From: Aphrocallistes beatrix
Taxonomy: Eukaryota; Porifera; Hexactinellida; Sceptrulophora; Aphrocallistidae
DNA length: 64,000 nucleotides
NCBI GenBank assembly: GCA_963281255.1
Contig: OY725499.1
Span: forward strand, 2,747,148-2,811,147
Reading direction: 5' to 3'
Every line of letters begins with the position of its first letter. Within the stretch, counting starts at the first letter, position 1. Positions 1-10,900 of the stretch are shown here, one piece after another. Position numbers and translations under genes: made by a program. The notes below the pieces were generated by a model. The model saw only the letters and a program-made list of their open reading frames with translations, did not search any database and was not told the origin of the DNA.

Positions 1-886
1 CAACCGTTGGAAGCTAGTCTCGCGTATTTTTCAAAATTCGTCAAATCGTGTGAAAATATGTATATAAAGGTGTGAAAATATACACTGCCCTACCAAAAGT
101 ATTCGTACACCCCAATAATTCCCATACAAATTGTATAAATCGTATCTATTTTTGGAGTCAATATTAATAAATCAGTAACAGTTTGACTAAATTTGGCTTA
201 AAATTCATATTCTATACACTCGATTTACTCATTTTATAGTATTTCAACTCAATTACTCTATTTAAAAGTTAAATATTTTTAACCCGTGACACCTAGTGCC
301 ACTAACACCATCATATATAGTAGGCATTAATTTATGGTATGTGGCACAATGAAGTAAATGTTCAAATATTTATGTTTGAAGGAGAGTAATTGAGTTGAGA
401 ACCTATAAGGTTCGTAATTTGAATGTGAAGAAAACGAATTTAAAATAAAAATTAGTGTATTTGTTACAGATTAAATATTGTTGACTTCATGAATAGATTA
501 GTTTTACAACTATTGGATTGAAAATTTTGAGGTGTATGAAAACTTTTGGTAGGGGAGTGTACACATAACCTTTTTTATTGTTATACACTATAATATAATT
601 GAGACATATATATATAAGTTATTGCTTTGAAGTATTAATAACAATGACAGTCTACAATAGTGTCGTGAGAGCCGTACATAGTATTGTATAGAAAAGGTGT
701 GAAAAATGGTTTTCCATTTCTTTTGCAGAGGTGTGAAATTTCGCTTAGATCTTCGAACTTAATCGTAGATTCATCAATTGACACGTACATGCCAATTTTC
801 GTATCTCTACGACTTGCCAATTCTTCAATCAATTCGGACAAACAAACAAACAAACAAACAAAAATCCTAGCGTTTTAATATATAAA
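1..886 (-). mobile_element. Helitron-like element, cut by window start
   Basis: The sequence matches the element at 10494-11400 almost throughout, sharing the TTGGAAGCTAGTCTC motif, the GAGGTGTGAAA motif and a CAAACAAACAAA run. It ends with the reverse complement of the family's 5-prime end (GTTTTAATATATAA, 872-885). The other end lies outside the window. A Tc1-like MITE at 83-559 splits it. Non-autonomous; no coding capacity seen. Confidence 0.6.
83..559. mobile_element. Tc1-like MITE inserted in the Helitron-like element
   Basis: Terminal inverted repeats read CACTGCCCTACCAAAAGT on the left and, as reverse complement, CACTCCCCTACCAAAAGT on the right. TA duplications lie at 81-82 and 560-561. 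The uninterrupted sister sequence near 11059 shows the empty site. The interior is non-coding and holds a segment of about 130 bp bounded by its own inverted repeat (CTCAATTACTCT / AGAGTAATTGAG). A relative lies at 56678. Confidence 0.75.
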
Positions 887-1059
887 ATTCGATGGTTAAT
901 CGGGGCATTTCACTCAACAATTCCAAATTTTGTACTTAATCTTAAGCCAATACATTTACATATTCCATAGTATGTCTGCGACATTTCTTTTTCTTTTCTG
1001 TGGAATTACTGGTGGTTGTAGCTATTAAGGCGTAATGTATACTTCGCAGTGTGATGAAT

Positions 1060-2540
1060 GTACGTACAACTATTCCATACGTACATCACTCCCAAACTTT
1101 ATTAGTCGAACTTTTCACTTCAGTTTATCCTCATTTTGAAAGTATTCTTGCTTTACTTCCGATTGCAAATAAAAATTAAGAAAAAAGTGCATTTTTAAGA
1201 GAATGATAATTGTAGTAATTCTGTTTCTCTGGAGAATTGTTAGATATGATGATCTACGGTACCGCATGATAATACTACAAATATTTGAAGTGAATCAGTT
1301 TGTCATTCTACTAAATCTTGCTACAATAATTTAACTAATTGTCACCATATCCGCTCTTCCTTATAATTTTGATCAATACATCTACTAGCTAGAAGTATTA
1401 GACAAATTCTTCGTTTGCTAGTTGTATGATGTTTTGTAACAAAGCATGACTTTGTCAAAATAAATTAATGCCAGAGGAACAATTTTGGTGAAATTATTTC
1501 AACAAATGCTTTGTAAGTTATTTGAAATATCATGAATCATGTCCTGTCATATTAATGCAGCTCCTAGGATATGAGATGCCTTATGGTATGGTCGTACGTC
1601 CGTCTGCTCTTTCTTGAAAAGCTAATGGACCGAATTGCACCAAATGACCATGTATTCCCCATATAATGGAGATTTGAACCTGGATGGAATTTTTCTTCGG
1701 CATTCATTCATATTCTAAGGTGAAACGAGATCTCAACGAGTAGTTTAAGGTATTTGATATGTAGATTTCAAATTTCGCACTTAGAAAGCTCTAATATGAG
1801 TATCTTCCAATATATTAAGTTACTTTAAATATCGCATCCCTCTAGTCACTTAATGGAGCTATCGGTCTGTCGACCGACAACTTTTATAAGATTGTGCATT
1901 ATAATATTCTTTGAAGTCTTAGGGAAAGTATATTGATTCAATAATTTGATCACTGACTTAAGACTATCATTGGAAGTAATGCAATCCAAAAGGAACCCAA
2001 ATGTGCATATAGCTTGGTGGTCGAACAGTTTCCTGTATAGAGAAAACTCAGAAAAGTGTTTATGGATGGATGGTGTCCAATTTTCCAATATTTAGAATTT
2101 ACGTTTATAATTTTGATAGAACATGTGAGAAAGTCCTGTATCATTTTTAGACATACTAAATTGGTCTGCTCTTTGGAATGATATCTCCTATCATCAGTTC
2201 AATTCTGCTAAGACTAATACCTTTTTTGCTTATTCCCGTTGGTAAGCATTCCAAATTTACCTTAAAATCTCAGTAAAATACTTTACAGAATCCGACTGTT
2301 GTATTTATATTACCGTATTCAATAATCTTATCTAATATTAGTGCTTATTTTATGTAATACATAGTAGGTAATTTTCAATCCTAAAATTTCCACTTGATTA
2401 CTTTAGAAATGATATATTTGAGATTAACTAGTTAAATCACTGTAAACATTCATGTGCCTGTTGAGTAATATTAATAGGGTTTCCTGTTTTTTAGCATTTG
2501 CACAGGAATCATTTCATTATTTAGTAAATAAAGAAACTTA
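1060..2540. repeat. Diverged duplicate block, copy 1
   Basis: Non-coding AT-rich DNA that is collinear at several points with 4780-5530. Shared patches include GTTAAATCACT, a TATGTAATACATA patch, and a stretch around GGTAAGCA followed by CTTAAAATCT. A repeat at about 1555-1884 interrupts it. No credible ORF was seen. Confidence 0.45.
1555..1884. repeat. Interspersed repeat with GCAGCTCCTAG start and GTCGACCGACAA end
   Basis: It begins with GCAGCTCCTAGGATATGAGA and ends near ATCGGTCTGTCGACCGACAA. The same start occurs at about 26417 and 39043 and the same end at about 26690 and 37400. It is a dispersed non-coding family; the superfamily is not recognised. Confidence 0.5.
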
Positions 2541-2569
2541 ATTTATTGAAAAGTATATTGAAGTGCAGA

Positions 2570-2728
2570 CATAGGTGCAACTAGGACATTTTTAGGTGGG
2601 AACGTGCCCATCCTGGTTCAGTGAGTGCTGAAGCGATCAACCTATGATACAAAAGTTTAGGGCGCGCCATCCAGCTGAGAAAAATTAAGCAACATGCCCA
2701 CCCAGTAATCAGAACCTAGTTGCGCCTG
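2570..2728. mobile_element. hAT-type MITE
   Basis: The left end CATAGGTGCAACTAGG pairs with the right end CCTAGTTGCGCCTG. It is flanked by AGTGCAGA on the left and AGTACAGA on the right, an 8-bp target duplication with one mismatch, as expected for hAT. 159 bp, non-coding. Confidence 0.6.
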
Positions 2729-2852
2729 AGTACAGATATACACTTTAAAGCCACTACCAATATTGAAATTGGAAAAAGTTCGAAGGATATTGAAGTTGAA
2801 CAATAAGAAAGACACAACAATAGTAGAATGAATGACTGGTGTACGTATACTA

Positions 2853-3047
2853 CAGTGGAACTCGGTTAGTACGTACCCCTCCGGGAAGCGGAAAAAAGTA
2901 CGTACTATCCGTAAGTACGTACTAACCCAGTTGATATTACATAGGAATCTATTTAATAAATTATTTAAATATTTAAGTAATTCTGGTTCAGAGAAATGAG
3001 TACGTACTAAGCCGAAGTACGTTGTATCCCGAGTACGTGTTCTACTG
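2853..3047. mobile_element. pogo/Tigger-type MITE
   Basis: Starts CAGTGGAACTCGGTTAG, ends with GTGTTCTACTG, and is flanked by TA on both sides (2851-2852, 3048-3049). The interior repeats GTACGTACTA in both orientations. It lies 150 bp upstream of the PH-domain gene. Confidence 0.6.
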
Positions 3048-3126
3048 TACTACCACATCAACCATTTCAGCTAGACTACTTTCATGTTGTATGATGACAA
3101 GTGTGCACTAAATAAGAAGTGAATAG

Positions 3127-3134
3127 TATATAAA
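3127..3134 (+). promoter_or_regulatory. Candidate TATA box of the PH-domain gene
   Basis: TATATAAA lies 66 bp upstream of the start codon at 3200, in an A-rich leader. Placement suits a core promoter with a short 5-prime UTR. This is inference from position and motif only; such strings also arise by chance in AT-rich DNA. Confidence 0.3.
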
Positions 3135-3199
3135 CAGAGTTTCAGAAGATAATATATACCCAAAGAGAAATAATTCAAGAAAATTCAAAAGAAGGAACA

Positions 3200-3715
3200 A
3201 TGAATCAAGTAATTAGCAGTAGAGATGACGATATGTGCACTACAGAACACAGTTCTCGAGTCCACTGCAGCAAATGTCACCACAATACTACTTCTCAAAT
3301 CTTCATGTCAGGGTTTCTCATCAAATCACCTCCCAACAACAAGACAAACATATTAAATAGATGGCGCAAACGCTACTTCATTCTGAGAGGTGACAAAACT
3401 CTGGAATACTATTCAAGCTACAAAAACAAAACCCCGGAAGCGATCCTGAAGCTTGAAGATGTGCTGCGAATGGATGTAGGAGTGAAGAGCGACAATTACG
3501 GAAATATTTTCAACATCGTTCAGCCGAAGAAGACCTACTACTTCAGTGCTGGGAGTGCAGAGATCATGTGGACGTGGGTGAGAGAGATTAAACTGATGAT
3601 GCCCAAGATCGAAATAACAGAATATGAAACAAAAGTAAACAATGGCAAAACTTTTAATCCAGGTAACGAAATGCTGAAGTATTACGTCAGAGAACCTTTG
3701 CAGATTGATCTTTAG
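3200..3715 (+). CDS. Small PH-domain protein
   Basis: Single-exon ORF of 171 residues. A PH domain spans about residues 37-134. It opens with GFLIKSP (38-44), continues with the strand-turn WRKRYFILRG typical of PH beta strands 2-3, and closes with a helix containing the invariant Trp (MWTWVREI). The first 33 residues hold HCSKCHH, a possible metal-binding Cys/His cluster; the last 35 residues are polar. PH domains of this type bind phosphoinositides or protein partners at membranes; ligand unknown here. The ATG follows a TATATAAA by 66 bp and sits in an A-rich leader, which supports this start. No catalytic domain is present, so it would act as an adaptor. The family (GAB/TAPP-like or other) cannot be told from the sequence alone. 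Confidence 0.8.
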   Translation: MNQVISSRDDDMCTTEHSSRVHCSKCHHNTTSQIFMSGFLIKSPPNNKTNILNRWRKRYFILRGDKTLEYYSSYKNKTPEAILKLEDVLRMDVGVKSDNYGNIFNIVQPKKTYYFSAGSAEIMWTWVREIKLMMPKIEITEYETKVNNGKTFNPGNEMLKYYVREPLQIDL

Positions 3716-4779
3716 GACAACACTTGACTCATTACTATCACATTTGTCTTGCATGTTTCAAATTGATTAAAAGTGTGAAATTGATAGGATTTTATGTACA
3801 ATTGCTTAAAATGACTAAAAACAATTTAAAGGGTCAATGATACTTTGTTGTATCTAATTGCCTGCAGATAACCTATCTAAACTAATTTATAGTTGATGCG
3901 TATTTATGTTGTCGCTGAGGTTTTAAACTAAGTACATCAAAACAAATAGAGTATATTATGTCTGAGTTAGTTCTCCAATTTGTATGTGCCATGCGCCCGC
4001 CATGTGAATGTTTTGTAGCCAACAAAGATTGTCCAAATCTAGCATTACTGGATGACTCGAATACTGAAAATTCGATATACTACAACGATTTGATAATTGA
4101 CCACGACAAATACAATTCGATGCAGACATGGCTAATTGATGCAGACAATGTCTCATCTTGACCTGCTGGTTGTAAGTGCTAGGCCATCATTTTCTGAAAT
4201 ACTCAACGCTGATTGATCAAATCTAAAAGTGCCATTTTTGGAGTGAAAATGTTAAAAACTCACTTCAAAACCTAAAAATTGTCACTCAGCGCATATAAAT
4301 ACCCGATGCACACCCTTATTATATTTCTAAATCTTGTCAGTTCTTCCAGACGTCTGGACAAACAAACAAGCACAAACATACAGCAATTGAGTTTTAATTA
4401 TATGGATTATTTGTCTATCATACTTGTATATTGCGTACTTTTATTCATTTAACATGAATAACTATTTTAAATAATATTTTAAGTTATTTAATTTATTAAA
4501 AAATGCGAAAGAACTATGAATATGAAAGCAATCCCGAAGATTAGATCAAGATTGATTCCAAAAGCAGTTTAAAATTTTGATATGGTACTCTTGTCCTGGA
4601 AAATTGTTCGTATCATACAACATTGTTTCTTAATATATAATGCACTAATAGTTGGTATTTGGTGAGATTTCATTTTATTTTCTGCAAAATTATTCCTTAC
4701 TGAGTCTAACAATACTATCTCATTTCGTGACTCATTTGCAGTTAGTAATAACGAAACTGTAAGTCAGTACCCTTGTACC

Positions 4780-5530
4780 AGTATTCTGTCAAGACATCCC
4801 ACTTTCATTGAAATTCCTGAATTCCTTTCGTTAACCTTCTACTTGTAGTTAATGTATTTCCATATTGAAAGTCTTCTTGATTTCACTTCCTATTACATAG
4901 AATTTGGAGCCATGCTGTAGGACGATGATAGTTTGGGTAATTTTGCACTCTGAAGAATTAATATCATGCAGATGTGAACTACTACGATATATTAGCATGA
5001 TCGCTTTCTTATAATTTTAATAATTACTTTACCATATAGAAGAATTAAGTGAATTCTCAATTTAAAATTAACCTCCTTAAAAATGTTTTGAAGCATCTCA
5101 TGGCTTTATTAAAAAATAAATATATTTAGGCAGAACTTCGGTAAATTTATTCTAATCGAATTATTAGTAGTTATTTGAAGTTATATCAATATTATCAAGT
5201 CATTCATTTTTGCTCTCTGGAATAATATCTTACTAGTATATCACCAGTTTAATTCTGATAACACCTTTAGCTTACTTCCGCGGGTAAGCACCCAAAATTT
5301 ATCTTAAAATCTTAGTAACATACTTATCAAAATCCATTTGTTGTGATTACATTATTTAATACTTTTCTATTATTAATATTATGTAATACATAAGAGATTT
5401 GAATTCCCAAAATTTACACTTTATCACTTTCCAAGTGATTTTGATAAAATTAATTAGTTAAATCACTAAAACTTTATAGTCATAAGCTTAGTCATACTAT
5501 AAACAATTTTTCCGTTATTCTTTGCACAAC
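4780..5530. repeat. Diverged duplicate block, copy 2
   Basis: Collinear by eye with 1060-2540 (see that entry). Together the two blocks bracket the PH-domain gene. The DNA between 3716 and 4780 is AT-rich; its end near 4345-4400 resembles the CAAACAAACA tail of the Helitron-like family. Confidence 0.45.
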
Positions 5531-5638
5531 AAGAACAATGACCTAGCCATCTAATCGGGGATGTCTGTATTTGAAAGTATGCAATACAATGTGATCCAAA
5601 GTGATTAATCTATCTGCGTATACGATATACGATTAATA

Positions 5639-6566
5639 CGAAGGTCAGACCGTTTTTAGACTAGCACACTTATCATTTAGCAACTGTTATAAATTTGAAG
5701 AAAATCATTAACTTAGATCAGCCTATCCCCTATGAAGGGATAATGGAGGAACTTGAGATTGGAAGAAATGCAATTACAACCGTCCTTCTTGATTATCTGG
5801 GTGTCAGGAAGGTAACATCCCGTTGGATCCTTATAGGCTTTCTAATGAGCAGAAAGACAAAATATTGGAATGGTACAAGTTTATGCTCCACAAATTCAGA
5901 TCTGGAGAGTCGAAAGCTGTAAGATCGTTACGGGTGATGAGAGTTGGATTGACCAATATGATCTTGAAACAAAGCACCAGTCTACAGTTTGGTTGTTTCC
6001 TGATGAGGTTCCACCCCAAAAAGTTAAGCGGGCCCGGAGTGCTGGAAAGCAAATGGTCGTTATATTTGTGTCAGAAAGTGGTTATATTGCTAACATCACT
6101 TTACTGGAACAGAAGACAGTTACGGCGCGTTGGTATATCGATGTATGCATACGCCAGGTCTTGCAGAAGTGGATTACTTTACATCCAAGATCGAAGACAT
6201 CGAATCTCTTCTGGCATCATGACAATGCAAATTCACACAAAGCCATAACAACTTTAGATTTTTTCGCTGAAAACTCCATCCAAACTCTTCTTCATCCGCC
6301 ATATTCACCAGATCTTGTGCCCTGCAACTTTTTTGTGTTTCCAGAAGTCAACAAACAGATCCGAGGAGTGACTTATAGTAGCCCAGAGGCTGCGACGTCG
6401 GCCTACAATTCGGCGATTTTAGACATCCCCCAAGAACAGTGGAAAGAGTGCTTTAAAAAGTTTTTCTGGTGGATGAAACGAACAGTACTTTGAAAAACTG
6501 TCAAAATTATAGCTAATTCTGATAGCCTTAAGTGCTTGTGTCTAAAAACTTTCGGTCTGACCCTCG
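5639..6566 (+). mobile_element. mariner element with TIRs and TA duplication
   Basis: 928 bp. The left TIR reads CGAAGGTCAGACCGTTTTTA; the right end, reverse-complemented, begins CGAGGGTCAGACCGAAAG. TA lies at 5637-5638 and 6567-6568. It carries a broken mariner transposase (5695-6493). Both ends remain, but the coding region is dead. Confidence 0.9.
5695..6493 (+). pseudogene. mariner transposase, frameshifted, DD34N
   Basis: Matches the C-terminal two thirds of mariner (irritans/cecropia-like) transposases: VTGDESW with the first Asp, HHDNANSH with the second, and HPPYSPDLVPCNFF where the third catalytic Asp should be. That last position is Asn, 35 residues after the second Asp, so the DD34D triad is DD34N. 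The reading passes through all three frames (5695, 5823 and 5870 starts), so at least two frameshifts are present, and the N-terminal helix-turn-helix region is largely missing. No activity expected. It may sit in an intron of the gene ending at 7200. Confidence 0.9.
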
Positions 6567-6772
6567 TATTAGGTTGACATTCGGTAAAATGGGTCAATTT
6601 TGAAAATGTCAAAAAACGCCTTGTTTTGTGCAATTTTCACTCAATTTTCACAAAACATGCTAATTAACTTTTTGTATAAGAAACGAATTCAGTTTTGTCT
6701 GTACCTGTTCTACTTTATTGATAACTTTTATAGAACAGCTCACCTGCTATTACATTGATTTAATTGTTACAG

Positions 6773-7200
6773 GATACCTCAAGAAGCTCCGATTTATCCG
6801 AGACGAGAGACAACCTCCCAAGCAGCAGAGTCTGCTCATTAACATTCTGCTAGCTAGCACTAAATCTGTTAAAGGTCAGTGTACACATGTAGTTTTATCA
6901 GAACGCATTTGTTAATTCAATACTTGGTAATGTGCAGTTTCTATATTTTACAATTCTCCCAATTTTCTTCAACTTACATGTGCATTCTCCACAGAACAAA
7001 TTCCTATCTCGATCCAGCAGTCCTGTGCAGACGCACTGCTGGACGTCCTGCAGATCAAGAGCACTCAGAGTCGCGATATCACGCGTTGTCTCACCAGCTG
7101 GTATAAGCACATGGAGAGGAGTAGGAACCCTACGGACCCATTCGTACAGCTCTACAACGCCAAGCTTCAAGCACTTGAGAATCAGAGAAATGAACTTTAA
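6773..7200 (+). CDS. Last two exons of an unrecognised gene
   Basis: Two exons, 6773-6874 and 6995-7200 (TAA), joined at GT-AG sites with matching phase (AAAG|gtcagt ... cacag|AACA). Together they give about 102 residues of a C-terminus containing FIRDERQPPKQQS, LLINILLAST, DALLDVLQIKSTQSRDI and TRCLTSWYKHMERSRNPTDP, ending NQRNEL. The base composition is richer in G and C than the flanks, as in the other coding exons here. The region looks helical and charged; I do not recognise the family. Upstream exons were not found between 3.7 and 6.7 kb and may lie left of the mariner insertion or outside the window. The gene ends 760 bp before the ARM-ATE1 gene on the same strand. Confidence 0.6.
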
Positions 7201-7429
7201 TTGAATATTTTAACAATGTTACAATGTTAATGTTTCTAAATTGATCACTTTTATTCTTGAATTGTTGAGATCGGATTATCACAGATATGATAGCTATTTT
7301 TACTTTTATAATTATATTTAAATACAACTAATCAAATTATTATTTCACTACATCGGTGGATCAATTCCCTTATCCAGAAAAATCAGATAGCAACACTCAA
7401 CTTCGTTCAGAGAGTTATTAGACAAGTTA

Positions 7430-7720
7430 CCGAATGTGACCAATATGATAAATTGTCTAATAACTTGTAAACCATTGAATTTAGACATAAAAACTATACT
7501 ATCGCTTAATAGGAAGTAGTCTATTGTGGCAAAATGCTTTTCCATTGCAACGCTGGAATGTAGCAACATACCATGAAGAAATTCCAAAATTTTTGCATCA
7601 ATCCATCCACAGCTCAGTTCAATGCAAAAAACTAGATATGGAAAACACTTAGAAGTGTCCTTTTTAAAATCACTAAATTATTTATATACATATTGCGCAA
7701 TCATATGATGAATTATCTAT
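7430..7720. repeat. Relic arm of the foldback family
   Basis: Shares GCAACGCTGGAATGTAGCAA, a GAATTTAGACATA patch and a GCGCAATCATATGATG patch with the palindrome at 22.5-24.4 kb and the relics at 44.1-45.4 kb. One arm only; non-coding. Confidence 0.55.
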
Positions 7721-7959
7721 ATTTATAGCTGTATATATCTAGAATTGAGTTCACAACATTCGCATGAAATATTTTGTGTTCGTCAAATACATTTGTCCCC
7801 GTATTCTGCATTGCCCTCGTCCTGTACTCCAGGTACTCCTACCGGAATCCAAATAACAAATCAAAACTAAATTAATGGATTCTTACTTGGCGTGGAACAT
7901 AATGATTGATATATTAGATTGTATTAAATATTGATATTTGCAATCAAGTTAGATTCTAA

Positions 7960-10900
7960 ATGGCCGATTCAAAAGTAAAACCAAGTGAGAAGGAAGAGCC
8001 TAAAGAGAATTCGCAAGAACATCTACTCCAGTAAGTTATTTACAATATATTCAGTTCTGTAGAATTCAATTTACTAAATATTTATTATTTATTAATTAAT
8101 TTAGCTAATACAGGGATCGCTTTATAGCTAAGTCATCCCGTTTATAGTTAACTATATCGAAGCCTCGGGACTGCTATTTTAATTTACAGCCGGACCAGAA
8201 GATTTTAGTTATTCCGACTTGGTTGAATGAGGGTTGACTTTGACCAATGGATTCCACTTACTCATTATACTCACGTTTCGACTCTTCGAAGTCGATCAGT
8301 ATAGAGTAGCTTTACACTGTAATAAGTTTGTGATAAGCTCCTGTTCTATAATTAGAATCTCCTCCTAAAAGGCTTCAAGCACCGCCTTTTTGGTTAGACT
8401 TTCCCATTCCAAACAAATCACTTCTGCGTCACAATTTTCTCTACGGCCATGTATCTTATTTTAATATATCATTTTTGTTCAAAATTGAATACTTGCCATG
8501 TATACTAAGTTTCAAACAATAAGTTTTGGACCAAGCATGAAAGACCAGAATTGCAGTTCTTCACTAACAATAAGAATCTACAAATTTCTATAAATTGATT
8601 TTGTACTTCTTGCTAGACCAAAATATCCAATCTAACACAATGCTAATGTTCCATCAATCCTAATAACTGCGATAATCCATTAACCACGCAAATTTCTTTA
8701 TTTTTCAATCCAGTGATGGCTACTTCAGTAACATTTCAAGAACAGATCAACATCGCACGAGAGTCTGTGACGACTGCTTTTGAGCGGCTGTTTTCCTTGG
8801 CAGAGCAAAGGAAGTTATTTTTGCTGGCGTATCTATCCAAGATTGAAGAAGAATTTAATTCGAGTGATCAAGAGTTGGAGGAGAAGTTGAATCAATTGAA
8901 TGATTGTAATGAAGCTATCGAAAATATTATTCGGATAAACGCGTTGAGAGATGTGAAGGATGTATTTGGGCAATCTCTAAAGGACCGTCGGGACATAATT
9001 TTGACTAACCGAAGGAACCATTCTATCTATTTTAAGATGGACGAGTGCGTATATCAGATGGTCGATAAAGCCGGTGAATTTGCCTCTCAAAACCTCCCTA
9101 CTTTAGAACCAGTTGGTTTTAATTCAGATACATTGTCTTTAAATGCTCAGACAGTTCCCCTACCTTTTGATGACGGAGCTGTCACTCCTGGTGATTCTAG
9201 CTTATCACAAATGGAACCTATTGTAATGCCATTTGAAATCACGTTAGAGCCACGTGATTATTCGAAAATAGAAAATCCCTCTCTATCCTGTGGGCACAAA
9301 GGCACCGGTTTGGGAGAGTTTCATAACCCAGAAGGATTAGCAATCGATCCCAACACGAGCAGGCTCTACATAGCAGACTGCTATAACCACCGAATTCAGG
9401 TATTCAATCCTGCTGGAGAATTCCTCTTTGATTTTCCGCCTCCGGAGCATAGGAACAGTGGGCATCCTCATTTTCTCACATACCCCGGTGGAATTTGTAT
9501 TCACAACTCAAAAACGTATATCACACAGCACCCGTTCAACCTGCCTCAAGGTCTGATAGTTTATACAGTAGAGGGTGTGTTCTGTGCTGGAATAAACTTG
9601 GATGGATCTGATGATGGTAGGATTAAGAGTGCAGATGTGAGGGGAATTGCTGTTGGTTTCGATAACAATGTTTACATTTGTGATTATAGTAATGACCGTC
9701 TCTTAATTCTCACGCAGGAATTAGCATATTTCAACGAGTTCCTCACTGTATCTGGACCAATTGATGTCAAAGCCCGTCCTAGCTACCTCGCAGTACTCGG
9801 CGATGGCGATCAATGCATCAGCATTCTTTCTTATAATGGCGAGGTTTTGAACAGAATTATTTCGAGGGGGGAAGATGATGAGGGAGGTGATGTAATTAAT
9901 TCGTCCTTCTTTGATATTGATCCATTCGATAACTTCGTCTTGAGTGATCGTGGAAATCAGTGCTTTTATATCTACAACCTAGATGGAGAGATGGTTAATT
10001 GCGTCTATCTATGCACTGACAGTCATAGTGAAGATGAAGTTGAGGAGGTATTCGAACCTACTGGGGTCGCATTCAGTCCAAACCTTAGCATTGTATGTCT
10101 TTCCTGTTTTAGGTCTGAAAAAATGCTCCAAATATTCTAATAATAAAGTTATATACAAATAACACAGACTTAATTAACTTGTTACTATTATCGTAGTAAA
10201 TATTAGCAATTATTGATTTACATACATTAAATTATTGCTGGGTGTGAATGTGATTAAACTGGACCGTCGGAAGCTCATTAAAAGTGGGTGGCCATTGTCG
10301 TTATATCAATGAAAAGTTAATATTATTACATTTTTGCCTTTCAATCAACTTGTATATTGTAATGTCGATAAAAACTATATTGTAATGTCGATAAAAACTC
10401 GCACAAATAATTCTTCTTCCGATGAGATTTTGCATCTAGTTGACAAAACTAAGTCAAAACTTAGTTTAAACTTAGTTTTGAAGTTTAAGTTTACAAGCAC
10501 GCTTCGCTTGCTTGCGCTGCGCGGCTTGCGGACACTGCGTGTCCGCAGAGTCACCCTGCGGGTGCCTGGAGTTACTCAATCTAACATATTTTGGAATTTT
10601 TTTCCTTTATATAAATATTTTAAACAAAGGTCAACGAAAAATTTCTCATATGGATCCGAAAATATAATATTCGAAATCTACAGCACTAAAAACCCCATGT
10701 CAATCGTTGGAAGCTAGTCTCTGGCCTATTTTTGTAATTTGTTTACTTTATGTATCTATTGTAAACAAAAGTAAGCAAATAATTCATCATATCGATCTGA
10801 AAATATGATATTCGAAATCTACACCCCTAAAAAACCCATGTCAACCGTAGGAAGCTAGTCTCTAGCCTATTTTTATAATTTGTTTACTTTATGTATCTAT

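Noticed and set aside
3958..4161. 67-residue ORF after the PH-domain gene
   Set aside because: No recognisable domain, and it overlaps sequence running into a Helitron-like tail. Not supported as a gene.
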